Source of the DNA: Paramoeba atlantica
Lineage: Eukaryota; Discosea
DNA length: 64,000 nucleotides
Reading direction: 5' to 3'
Assembly (NCBI GenBank): GCA_977017575.1
Contig: CDRNVI010000043.1
Coordinates: 372,001 to 436,000 of the forward strand
Shown here: positions 9,206 through 18,243 of the stretch, one piece after another
Layout of the letters: each line of letters starts with the position of its first letter
Position numbering within the stretch: position 1 is the first letter of the stretch
Position numbers and translations under genes: made by a program
Notes under the pieces: model-generated
Seen by the model: only the letters and a program-made list of their open reading frames with translations
Databases searched by the model: none
Told to the model about the DNA's origin: nothing

Positions 9206-9403
9206 TAAAAGATTCGCGAGATCGTGTAAAAAATGAGTTTTTCACCCCTTGTTTCAGCTGTGGTAGCTAAGCAAAAAAGGTTCGTTTTTTCCACGTTTTT
9301 CAGTAACAAATTGTGTTTTTTTGTGTTTTTTTAGGTTATTTTACCAGAATTTATGTATACTTCTATCTTCCATTTCTCTTTTGAAATGTCCTGATTACTG
9401 TTA

Positions 9404-10054
9404 CCCCCCCTTACTTAGCCCCCACTTTTTGGCCCAAAACCCATACTTTGTGGTGAAGTAAGGGGGGTGAATAAGCGACTCAAGGTTCGATCAATTTATA
9501 GTTCTCTCGGAAATCCTCAAATTATTGAAGTACACTATGCTATCGACATTGAGCATAATTCCCTTTTCTTGAGTGTGCAAGCCAGACTCTTCACAGCTAG
9601 ATTTGGAAGATTCGAGGCCGACGTCCTCTACCTGTTTTCGTTAGTACAAGACGGCATCAACGTGCTGCTACTAACCCGTTGTGTCGACGAATCGTACGGT
9701 GAACCCATGACAATCTTCAAAAGTCATCATTCCTGCAGCTACGTAGCCTTCCTGTAGCCGTTAACGTTCCCCCCGGAACGTTAAACCGGACTGTGGTTTA
9801 AAATCCCGGTATGACGGCGTCGTCACCAAGAAAGTTGCACCACAAACCTTTGTGCATCGATCTTTGTGTGCCATCTGTGTCCCCCCTTGAAGACCACTGG
9901 GCGTGGCTCTGCCTCGCCTTACAACGATGCAACGGTCGGTTGCAGTGCACCCCTCCGGCTGTGTAAAGAGGTGGTAAGTTGCCTGGAGAAAAATCTGACA
10001 CCCCCCCTTACTTCACCACACGTCCAGTGACTAACTGTGGTGAAGTAAGGGGGG
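9404..10054. mobile_element. C-run element with hairpin-like ends and a captured-looking open frame
   Basis: Both ends are themselves hairpins. The left (9404-9468) pairs CCCCCCCTTACTT with AAGTAAGGGGGG. The right has a perfect 19-bp stem, CCCCCCTTACTTCACCACA (10002-10020) and its inverse (10036-10054), around a 15-bp loop. TGTGGTGAAGTAAGGGGGG occurs in both. TA precedes the left C-run. The interior is more GC-balanced than its surroundings and is open on the plus strand from 9467 (GTG, no ATG) to 9757, encoding 96 codons with protein-like composition (for example GRFEADVLYLFSLVQDG). This may be a captured gene piece. I recognise no transposase. Confidence 0.65.
9761..9784. repeat. Perfect 10-bp hairpin inside the C-run element
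   Basis: TTAACGTTCC, a CCCC loop, then GGAACGTTAA. It lies just after the end of the open frame in the element at 9404-10054. A terminator-like or structural role is possible but unproven. Confidence 0.8.
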
Positions 10055-10187
10055 AGGCGAAGTAAGTAAGGTTCAAATTTACTTCAGTCTAACCGTTCAC
10101 GCATACCCAACGCTTGGCAGTGTCCTCGTGACACCCAAACGCCTTGGCGTCTGCAGGAAAAGAATCCGTTTCCTTAATCATAGTCTA

Positions 10188-10219
10188 ACTAGTATTTTAG
10201 TACGTACTAAAATACTAGT
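10188..10219. repeat. 32-bp perfect palindrome
   Basis: ACTAGTATTTTAGTAC is followed directly by its reverse complement with no spacer. It sits inside a wider imperfect palindrome (CATAGT near 10179 to ACTATG near 10251) that includes further TAGTACGTA motifs. Such structures can be element ends, replication or recombination hot spots. Confidence 0.9.
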
Positions 10220-10936
10220 AATCGACTAGTACGTAATATAGTACGTACTATGAGATACTACTTTTTTGGAATGGAAGGATTTTTTTTCTCAGGTATTGCG
10301 GCACTCCTATTTGACAAAACAAATCGTTACTTTTGATCGAAACAGACGAGACAACCTATTTTGCATGGGCATAGTACAGTATAGAGGACTTTTGCGAGTA
10401 TTTTCACGGTCGACGCTCGGAGCTCTGCTTTTAGAGAGGGATGGGGATAACTTAAAGAGGAAAAACTGCTGCTTGAGAACTGCTGATGAGGGATTATAAC
10501 TGCTGATGATGAGGAACCATCGGAAAAATAATTAAGTTAATTATTTTTTACCAAAAGTATCCTACGAGAGGATCTCAGTTGCCCATGAGGTGCATAAATT
10601 AATCTAATTCGTTTCTGCACCTTTCGTTGTCAGAAAAAGCCCTCTTCTGGGGCATAGTGCTGTAGTAATGTCGAGCTAAATTCAGTCACTAAATTCACAA
10701 AAATAATCAGTTTTTTCTAAAACCCACAAATGTTTGCGTGTTAAAAAATCAAGTTCTTTTTCGAATTTTTGATACTTCCCTCAAAAGGGGCTGTGGGTAC
10801 TGTTTTTTCCCAAAAAATATTTTTCTTGTCATTTCCAGTGCACCACTTTTCTTAAAAACTGTATTCTCATATCCAATGCACCATCAATTATTTAAAGAAG
10901 TATTATTTTATAATATCCTTCGGATCTACACTACAA
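10220..10936. other. Gene-free sequence between palindrome and IS30 remnant
   Basis: AT-rich, with short ACTGCTGATGA repeats near 10467-10512. No gene, RNA or clear terminal repeat of the IS30 remnant was found. Confidence 0.4.
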
Positions 10937-11878
10937 ATCCGCCATTATTCAAGACTTAGTCTTTACGATCGTAATCGTATTCATGCACTCTTCGCATCTG
11001 GCGAGAGTCGGCGAAGCATAGCTCGCATAATTGGCAAAAGTCACAGCACTGTTTGTCGCGAGTTGGCGCGTAATGCAAGAAGGGGTCAGTGCTATGAGGG
11101 GATGAGGGCACATACGCCTCTTGTGTAAAAGGGTAAAGCCTCACAAGATACAAGACCTTTTGCAAGAGGAAGTCAGCTCTCGACTTCAAAAGAAGCACAG
11201 CCCGAAACAGATTGCAAATACGATCCGGAGCTGTCGTACCGCCTCGACTTCTACCATATATCGCCACATTCGTCGCAACGCGTCCTTGGGCGGCAAGTTG
11301 TACACCCATTTGCGGATCCGGCGAAAGAGGCCATACCGTCGTCGCGCTAGACCTGATCGCAGCGCGATTCCCAACCGAACGCCACTTGAAAATCGACCAG
11401 AAGTAGTCAATAAGCGTCGGCGCTACGGCGATTGGGAAGCAGACTTGGTCGACGGCCGAGGACATACCGGATATATTCTTACCCTGTGCGAGCGTAAGAG
11501 TCGCATCCTTGTTCTTCTCAAGTTGGAATCTAAGAACGCGAAGGAGGTAAGCAAACAAATTGTAGACGGGTTAAAGAACACAGGGTTCGGACGATCACAT
11601 ACGACAACGGAACAGAATTCTGACACCATGAAGAAGTAAACAAAGAATTATAATGCAAGTCTTTCTTTTGCGCTCCGTACTATTCGTGGGAGAAAGGGTC
11701 TGTGGAACATGCAAACGATTTGATCCGACAATTCCATCAGAAAACCGAATTTTTTGAGTATTTGAACCAAAGTGAATTAAACAAAACAGCATTGGAATTG
11801 AGCACTCGTCCTCGGAAATTATTAAAATATCGTTCTCCAATGGATTTTGTGAATGAACTCCTCTACATATGTGCATAA
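10937..11878 (+). pseudogene. IS30-family transposase, broken, bacterial type
   Basis: Plus-strand sequence matches an IS30 transposase end to end. An N-terminal helix-turn-helix (RRSIARIIGKSHSTVCREL, about 11005-11065) is followed by KKHSPKQIANTIR, TIYRHIRRN, IPNRTPLENRP and the first catalytic Asp in RRYGDWEADLVDGRGHTG. Then come ERKSRILVLLKLESK, the second Asp in TITYDNGTEF and the catalytic Glu in YYSWEKGSVEHANDLIRQF, ending with ELSTRPRKLLKYRSPMDF. The DDE triad is present in pieces. There is a frameshift near 11100 between HTH and core, another near 11585 just before TITYDNG, and two in-frame stops after it, so it cannot be functional. No ATG is visible at the 5' end. IS30 is a prokaryotic family, so this implies transfer from a bacterium or an organelle-associated source. 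It lies 61 bp from kinase gene 2. Confidence 0.88.
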
Positions 11879-11939
11879 GGCCATAGTTCGTAAATCTTTC
11901 ATGGACTAGTGGTCCAGTTTTTAAAAAAGTGTAGCACTT

Positions 11940-14900
11940 CTACAGATCATACACTGTGCAATCTAAGGTTGCGCTGTACTCCTGTACATCGCTTAGACTA
12001 GAGGAGGTAGGAGTGTGCACAATATGATTGCTGCTGTGTGTTATACTGTCTTGACTGTTTGTGTGAATTTTCGAAGCACTTCCACTGCCTCGCTCAAACT
12101 TTTTGTGACGTGTATGCTCTACAATTGAAGGTAGATTTGTTGACCTCTGTGGACTCCCAGATTCGGGGCGTATTTGAGTTACTGTCAAATCTTGAAAAAT
12201 GTTATATTTTTCAAGATGAGATGATTCTATCCTTTCTGACTTCGTTATGAAGGGATCCATTAAGAGATCATCGACGTCTGGGCGTCGCTCCGGATCACGT
12301 TCGAAACATTTCAAGAGGAAGTTATTCAAAATTGGGGGTAGTGATTTCGAACTAATCGTGGGCGGCAATCCAGTGCTCTGCGTTACCATTGTAATAAAGT
12401 TTGAGAGCGAGTCCGTCGAAGGCCATGGTGCCTCGCCGCTGTTCAACATTTCTACCACTGTGCATCCAACAGACCATACATCGACTTTCGCACTAAGATA
12501 ATCGTTCTTGTTAACGTCTTTTACATAATCTTGTTGCGTAGATTTTGTTGTGAAGTCATTAGTCGGAGTCAATCCCGCGTTCTCAACGACAGCTTTAAAT
12601 TCGGTCTGGTGAGAATATTCCACCATAGATGGATTTTTAGCCTTCAACTCGGAACAAGGCAATAGGTCTTTACCCTTCCACTGCACAAGGAGCTCGGGAG
12701 CAGTCCAAGGCAACGTACCGAAAGCATGCTTTGCAAAAGGATTCGTTGTGTGCTTTTCGTTATATGAACATAGCTGATTGTCCACGGTATGTGTTGCGAA
12801 AATCCTGGCATGGCCAAAATCGGCTAGTTTCAGGGTTCCTCTCGAGCTTAATAGTATATTATCCGCCTTGACATCGCAGTGTGACACCTGGTGCGCATGA
12901 AGGTGGGAAAGTCCCATCAACAGTTGCGTGGTAAATTTCTGTATGACACTAATGTCTAACTGTTGACGTCGGCATAGAGCGCCAAGTGTACCGCCTTCTG
13001 CGAATTCCATAACAATGTGTATCTCTGCTTTTTCGGGAAATATATTACAACCGTAGTATTGTACAATGTTTGGATGAGGTGGAAGCGATTTCATTAATTT
13101 TGTTTCTCTAGCAATTATTGCGATGTCTTCTTGCTGCATTGAATCGTATATAGGCAAGACTTTCATCGCCAAAAGCCCTCCACCGCGTTGGACTGCGGCA
13201 TAAACAATCCCATATGACCCTTGTCCAATTTCAGATGTCAATTTATACTGTAAAGTTGCTCGGTCAGACGTTGGGGTAAGAGGTGAATTTAGATCACCCA
13301 CGTGTTTTTCAAGCTGTTCTGTGAGCGATGCACTCGTATGACATGCAAACGTATCGCTATCGGCTTCGGGCCACGAGGGGCCGAAATTTGGCTCCAAATC
13401 ATGCCCCTCAAAGTTTAAATGAAGTAATGGGCGACGTACCTCCTCTTTTTTAACCTTTTCGGGTCCATTCTTTGTCATATAATGTATACGCAGACTTCTA
13501 TAGATTTCCAGGAAAACAAGACATAGCAATATGCAAATTATGAGACTTGTCCAAAAACGTGCACTTTCGACCAATGCGATCAAACGAAAGCTTTTCGATA
13601 GCCCTTGTGAGCTTATGTGCGTGATATTCGCCCGAAAAATAAGCAACTCTGATATGTACTCCGCCGGGCGGTATCCTCCACTGTATGCAAAATCAAATCT
13701 GCTATAGTTCCCAAAGTCTGTGACGAATGGTACCGTAACTGACGACCATGCTGCCATAAACAATCTTTGGAGTCGATTCCTTGTCTCATACACAGGAAAT
13801 AACTTCGCATTGTGCCTGTTTTTTCGCAAGCAGACAAGATCTATAAATCTCTGAGCTGACATTCTCTGCCATTGAGAAGTTGGTACGCGTAGGTCAAATG
13901 TCTCGATTCCTTCCGCTAGTTTGGGCCGCTCTATTTTCGCATCTTGAATGCCTCCTGCGACGAGAAGAAATTCAATTATTGTTCTCGGAGTTCCTAGTTT
14001 TACTGCTGTGAAGTAAGCTCGTGGTGAATGCATTGAATGCAAAGATACCCAATGCAGCAATGATTTATCGGCTGACAGAGTAGACGTACTTGTTTGCAAT
14101 GTCCTCCTCTGAACCTGAGCTCCGCGACCCACTCCCCCAATCGACAACAACGAGCAATTTGATCCACGAAGTAGTTGATGACCCGTAATTGGCAGTATGC
14201 TTCTTCTTCCGGCTGTTGTCCCGAAAACTCTTTCTTCAGAAAATGTGTCCAAATTAAACGAAAAGTACTTTTCGTCCACTATATTTCGATTATGATCTCC
14301 TCCTATTATGTACAACACCGACGAATTTCCTTTCTCGCTGCATTCCGGTGGAAGGATCACAGTCCCAGGAAAGCTTGGTGCCTTGAATGTACTGCCTCCT
14401 AGACTTCGCATTTTCCAGGAAACCGCAGCTAACCAGCGTAAACTTGGAATATGAAATACATCCACCACATGAACAGCAGGCTCTGAACCATCTCTAGGAT
14501 CGTACGAATGTCCACCTATTATAATAATAATATCGTCTTCGTATTCCTTTCCCAAGCTTCTAACAACGTTATTTCGAGAAGAATTGGTTGAATCTACTTT
14601 ACGTTTGAGTTCGGCTCTGCCATACACTCGGGGGGTGTAATATTGGCTTTCTTTCCTTAGAACTGTCCATTTCTTTGACGTTGTATTATATTGCAACGAT
14701 CGTGAGGAAGGTGCCTTGCTGCCTTGAGATCCTTCTCTTCCACCGAAAATAAACACGGAATCTCTATAATAAACGCTGGAATGTCCGTACCGTGGTCTAG
14801 GTAACGTAGTATATTCGAGAACTCCAATATCCAGTACTGAGCGTTCGGTAAAAAAAGCATTAGCGCACGTTTTATTATTCAATATTTGATTCAGATGGAT

Positions 14901-15080
14901 GCAACGTTTGTTGTCATACGCTATGTGATTTTCTTCAGTATTTAAGAAATTTTTGGTCGTGATATTCGTTGGCATGGTCTCGTTCGAAAACAGAAGCGTG
15001 CGTAATCCTTGATTGAAGGGGTGAAAAAAGGAACAATATAGCAAGACAATTACGGCGCGAAAATGCACGAAGAATGTCAT
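11940..15080 (-). CDS. Kelch-ectodomain transmembrane STE11/MEKK-like protein kinase (paralogue 2)
   Basis: The 1046-aa protein has the same plan as the product of 4167-6983. A hydrophobic N-terminus (residues 4-20) precedes kelch-like blades with GG motifs (VFIFGG, IIIIIGG, VLYIIGG, LLSIGG, LLVAGG) at about 85-480. One membrane helix lies at 507-527, then a short cytoplasmic linker and a kinase at 613-946. The G-loop is GQGSYGIVY, the catalytic Lys is in LAMKVLP, DFG is at 754-756 and the substrate-binding motif reads TAPEL. The catalytic loop is HCDVKADN rather than HRD. Between APE and the DVWS motif is an insert of about 60-70 residues, and a 100-residue Ser/Thr-rich tail follows. Losing the HRD arginine suggests activity independent of activation-loop phosphorylation, as in other non-RD kinases. 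The two paralogues are far diverged, so the duplication is old and the repeat island between them is younger. Confidence 0.88.
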   Translation of the reverse strand: MTFFVHFRAVIVLLYCSFFHPFNQGLRTLLFSNETMPTNITTKNFLNTEENHIAYDNKRCIHLNQILNNKTCANAFFTERSVLDIGVLEYTTLPRPRYGHSSVYYRDSVFIFGGREGSQGSKAPSSRSLQYNTTSKKWTVLRKESQYYTPRVYGRAELKRKVDSTNSSRNNVVRSLGKEYEDDIIIIIGGHSYDPRDGSEPAVHVVDVFHIPSLRWLAAVSWKMRSLGGSTFKAPSFPGTVILPPECSEKGNSSVLYIIGGDHNRNIVDEKYFSFNLDTFSEERVFGTTAGRRSILPITGHQLLRGSNCSLLSIGGVGRGAQVQRRTLQTSTSTLSADKSLLHWVSLHSMHSPRAYFTAVKLGTPRTIIEFLLVAGGIQDAKIERPKLAEGIETFDLRVPTSQWQRMSAQRFIDLVCLRKNRHNAKLFPVYETRNRLQRLFMAAWSSVTVPFVTDFGNYSRFDFAYSGGYRPAEYISELLIFRANITHISSQGLSKSFRLIALVESARFWTSLIICILLCLVFLEIYRSLRIHYMTKNGPEKVKKEEVRRPLLHLNFEGHDLEPNFGPSWPEADSDTFACHTSASLTEQLEKHVGDLNSPLTPTSDRATLQYKLTSEIGQGSYGIVYAAVQRGGGLLAMKVLPIYDSMQQEDIAIIARETKLMKSLPPHPNIVQYYGCNIFPEKAEIHIVMEFAEGGTLGALCRRQQLDISVIQKFTTQLLMGLSHLHAHQVSHCDVKADNILLSSRGTLKLADFGHARIFATHTVDNQLCSYNEKHTTNPFAKHAFGTLPWTAPELLVQWKGKDLLPCSELKAKNPSMVEYSHQTEFKAVVENAGLTPTNDFTTKSTQQDYVKDVNKNDYLSAKVDVWSVGCTVVEMLNSGEAPWPSTDSLSNFITMVTQSTGLPPTISSKSLPPILNNFLLKCFERDPERRPDVDDLLMDPFITKSERIESSHLEKYNIFQDLTVTQIRPESGSPQRSTNLPSIVEHTRHKKFERGSGSASKIHTNSQDSITHSSNHIVHTPTSSSLSDVQEYSATLDCTVYDL

Positions 15081-15510
15081 AAGCTAGATATTCATTCACC
15101 AATGTTTCGTTAAAATTCAGGCGTTTGTTTGGGATAGCTGCTTCGAATCTTAACCCCTCTTAGAAAACGATATCTAAAGAATGCACACGAATTCAATTAA
15201 TAAGCAGTGCTGGCCACTCTTCAAATAGCCTCCGAACTGTGTAGCGGAATGTATCATGAACTAAGTTCTAATTCGAAAGGTGTTTTTTACTCCGAGTTTT
15301 TACCTATTAGGAAGAATTTCATACGATCCTTATCACGACAGATAAAAAGAACCTAATAAACTAGCTGAAGTTACATTAATTAATCAGTTTTCATGTACTG
15401 GTAAATTTGTTGCTCTTCGGGCTGACCTGCGTCAGTAAATGAGTAACCCAAATTGGTCACCCAAAAAAAGATTTCCTCAGTGAGAGAGATTTGATCCTTT
15501 AGCCTCAACC
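15081..15510. other. 5' flank of kinase gene 2, no gene seen
   Basis: AT-rich flank between the kinase start and a C-run element relic. A 71-codon minus frame at 15380-15595 covers the relic and is not taken as a gene. Confidence 0.4.
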
Positions 15511-15541
15511 CGATTCTCTTACTGGGTGGTGTACGGTAATA
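15511..15541 (+). repeat. Relic right end of a C-run element
   Basis: CGATTCTCTTACTGGGTGGT followed by GTACGGTAATA aligns to 4000-4028, the right end and flank of the element at 3742, where the G-run is intact. Similarity of the flank (TACGGTA) as well as the end suggests the element boundary may be wider than the TIR alone. Confidence 0.5.
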
Positions 15542-15572
15542 TGCCATATTGAGTAGAGACAAGACAAGGCTT

Positions 15573-16055
15573 CTAGCTTTCAAATGGCATCCCACATTTT
15601 TTCCTCAAGCTTGTAGCTTCGTTTTCCAAACGCTTCTTCTCCATTTCTAAGCGTGACATTCCAGATTCTAGTCTTATGATACGATTGTTCCTGTCCTGAA
15701 CACTACATGTTTCAAGCGATATCAGCTGTCGATTTTTTTCTTCTTTGCTCCGCTCTAATTCTATGAGTGCTGTCCTTTCAAAATTGATTTGACTAATCCT
15801 ATTTTCAATTCGCTCGGAATCTCGCACTGCATTTTCCACTTGTTTCGAGATTTCTTTGGCACGTATGCGCAAAAGGTCGTTTTGCCTGAGCAATTCCGCA
15901 TGAAAATGCATAAATTTTAAGCAAAAGCTGTGAGAGAATTCTCCCATCTGTCCAAGTTCCTGCGCAGAAAGTCTGTAAGTGTCTTGCAGGAGTTTAGTAA
16001 AGGAGAGGACTAAAGGGTCAAGCGTTTCATCGAAAGTAGTTAAGGTGCTTTGCAT
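15573..16055 (-). CDS. Coiled-coil protein of unknown function
   Basis: About 160 aa from the ATG giving MQSTLTTFDETLDPLV. Residues about 70-155 are strongly helical and charged with heptad-like Leu/Ile/Arg/Glu spacing (for example RIENRISQINFERTALIEL and SRLEMEKKRLENEATSL), predicting a long coiled coil. No catalytic motif is seen. The frame extends further upstream to 16187, but that part starts with TTG and reads as AT-rich non-coding sequence, so I chose the inner ATG. Size and shape would suit a small structural subunit (trafficking, centrosome or kinetochore), but I cannot name one. Confidence 0.6.
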   Translation of the reverse strand: MQSTLTTFDETLDPLVLSFTKLLQDTYRLSAQELGQMGEFSHSFCLKFMHFHAELLRQNDLLRIRAKEISKQVENAVRDSERIENRISQINFERTALIELERSKEEKNRQLISLETCSVQDRNNRIIRLESGMSRLEMEKKRLENEATSLRKKCGMPFES

Positions 16056-16610
16056 CAATCGTAAATAGTTAATGTACAATGCATTTAATGTGTGATTCGT
16101 CAGTGTAAATATACAATAATGTATAATTAGTGAAGTTATAGTCATGGACGCCACTCTTTTTTCAAAGTCAATATAAATAGAGAACAATGACTACACCGTC
16201 AAACTATGAGTTTGAATGTATGGAAAATAATAAGCATGAGAATTGCACATGAGAATTCTTTGATACAAGCATTTGTCCTGGGTACACCAAGATTGCACTA
16301 AGTGTGTAGGAAGATTTGCTCATCCGTCAATTTATTGAATGCCCATATGACAACTTCAGCATAACAATGAATACGTACGTGATCAGAAGACAGCATACGT
16401 CGATGAGCATATCTCTTAAAAAATCTGAACTGCGATTCAATTACAAGCGTCCCTTCAAAGCGCACGACTTCTGCCCATTAAGCACAATAAATCATGTTTA
16501 CCACATTACCTTGCGAGAGAATCTGTTCTCCGTTTACGCGAGGCACATTCTACACAAATACACTTGTAACAATATGATATGTCGTTAGAAGAGTGGAGTT
16601 GCTCATATTT
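16056..16610. other. Intergenic, no gene seen
   Basis: About 550 bp upstream of the coiled-coil gene and downstream of the V-ATPase gene. No coding frame with a proper start and no RNA gene recognised. Confidence 0.45.
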
Positions 16611-18041
16611 CTATGCCTTCAATACGCGGTCGTAAAATTCGCCTTTCAGTTTGTTATCTATTTTGTTCAACATTTCTTTTGGAAACGTGCGAAGCAAAGA
16701 CCAGCATAAATCTAAACTCACAAAGATATCTCTCGTTTCATCGTATTCCTGGCGGAGGAACATGTTTTCGTATTTTTCAAGGAACTGAAGATGGAGGAGA
16801 TCCTCTGTGCTCAGCGCCTCTTCGCCAACTACAGCTTTCATAGCAAGAATATCCCTTGCGATGGCATAAGCCGCATACATTTGATTTGACACAGCACCGT
16901 GGTCTTTTCGTGTCACACCGTCCCCGATTGCGTGTTTCATCAAGCGTGACAAAGATGGCAGAATATTTATGGGGGGATATATCTGACGGTTGTGCAGCTG
17001 ACGATCGATATAAATCTGCCCTTCCGTGATATATCCCGTAAGATCGGGAATCGGATGCGTAATATCGTCATTGGGCATAGTTACAATTGGAATCTGCGTA
17101 ATCGAGCCTGGTTTCCCCGCTACCCGTCCCGCTCGCTCGTAGAGACTAGCGAGGTCGGTGTACATATACCCCGGATAACCACGTCGCCCTGGGACCTCTT
17201 CTCGCGCTGCGCTAATTTCCCGTAATGCATCGGCGTACGAGCTCATATCAGTAAGAATCACCAGCACGTGCTTGCCACAGTCGTAGGCCAGGTACTCTGC
17301 ACACGTTAAAGCGAGGCGTGGGGTGATAATACGCTCAATGGTGGGGTCATTGGCCAAGTTAAGAAATACAACTGTGCGTTCCATTGCACCGTTCTCTTCG
17401 AATTCGCGCCGAAAAAATCGTGCGGCCTCTGCCGTGACACCCATGGCGGCGAATACGATACAGAAACTCGAACTGTTGTCAGCAGCTCCTCCCCTCCTTA
17501 CCAACCCGGCCTGTCGTACGATCTGTGCGGCCAGTTCGTTATGAGGCAATCCAGCACCACTAAACAGGGGAATCTTCTGTCCACGAGAAACGGATGTCAT
17601 GACGTCAATGGAGCTGATACCAGTTTGAATCATTTCTTCGGGATACACACGCGCACTTGGGTTAATGGGCATCCCTGTAATATCCCGATAAAACTCGGGG
17701 AGAACAGGGGGTCCGTCATCGATAGGAATTCCTGAGCCATTGAAGATACGACCCAACATGTCTTCAGTGACCCCGAACTCCATAATTTTCCCGGTAAACT
17801 CGCATGTACTGTCTCGTGCATCAATACCTGCCGTTCCCTCAAATACTTGCACAACCGCTTTGCTGCCGTCAACCTCAAGTACTTGTCCACGACGAGTTGA
17901 ACCATCGGCGAGACGTAAATTCACGATCTCAGCATAGCACGGGCTTCGTACCTTTTCGAGAATAACTAAGGGCCCATTCACGGCGTTTATAGTCCTGTAC
18001 TCCAGCCGAGGCTCTGGAGTCTCCGCCTTCGTGGATGTCAT
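16611..18041 (-). CDS. ATP6V1B: V-type proton ATPase subunit B
   Basis: The 476-aa protein is full length for the family (about 490). It begins near [19 protein letters not shown] and carries [36 protein letters not shown] and [20 protein letters not shown], the B-subunit version of the nucleotide site, which lacks the GKT P-loop of the catalytic A subunit. The segment [20 protein letters not shown] and the [19 protein letters not shown] block are also intact. It is the non-catalytic nucleotide-binding subunit of the V1 sector, acidifying vacuoles and endosomes. The frame is uninterrupted. A pyrimidine-rich leader (TTTTATTTTTTGATTATCG) precedes the ATG. Confidence 0.97.
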   Translation of the reverse strand: MTSTKAETPEPRLEYRTINAVNGPLVILEKVRSPCYAEIVNLRLADGSTRRGQVLEVDGSKAVVQVFEGTAGIDARDSTCEFTGKIMEFGVTEDMLGRIFNGSGIPIDDGPPVLPEFYRDITGMPINPSARVYPEEMIQTGISSIDVMTSVSRGQKIPLFSGAGLPHNELAAQIVRQAGLVRRGGAADNSSSFCIVFAAMGVTAEAARFFRREFEENGAMERTVVFLNLANDPTIERIITPRLALTCAEYLAYDCGKHVLVILTDMSSYADALREISAAREEVPGRRGYPGYMYTDLASLYERAGRVAGKPGSITQIPIVTMPNDDITHPIPDLTGYITEGQIYIDRQLHNRQIYPPINILPSLSRLMKHAIGDGVTRKDHGAVSNQMYAAYAIARDILAMKAVVGEEALSTEDLLHLQFLEKYENMFLRQEYDETRDIFVSLDLCWSLLRTFPKEMLNKIDNKLKGEFYDRVLKA

Positions 18042-18243
18042 GCGCAGAAACGATAATCAAAAAATAAAAATTTAAACGTGTGGAAATAGTTGCTAGTACT
18101 AAGACGAGATGATACTTGGGAAGAGAATTTGGATACGGAAAACTGAGCCCACAGAATTATTGCATTATGAACTCATACAAATATAGAAGTATAGAACATT
18201 ACGTACAGATATTGAATGGATGCAGGTTCGTAACCTATGGGAG

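Noticed and set aside
10956-11558. 200-codon minus-strand frame over the transposase
   Set aside because: Antisense shadow of the IS30 transposase; the plus-strand reading matches the family throughout, this one matches nothing.
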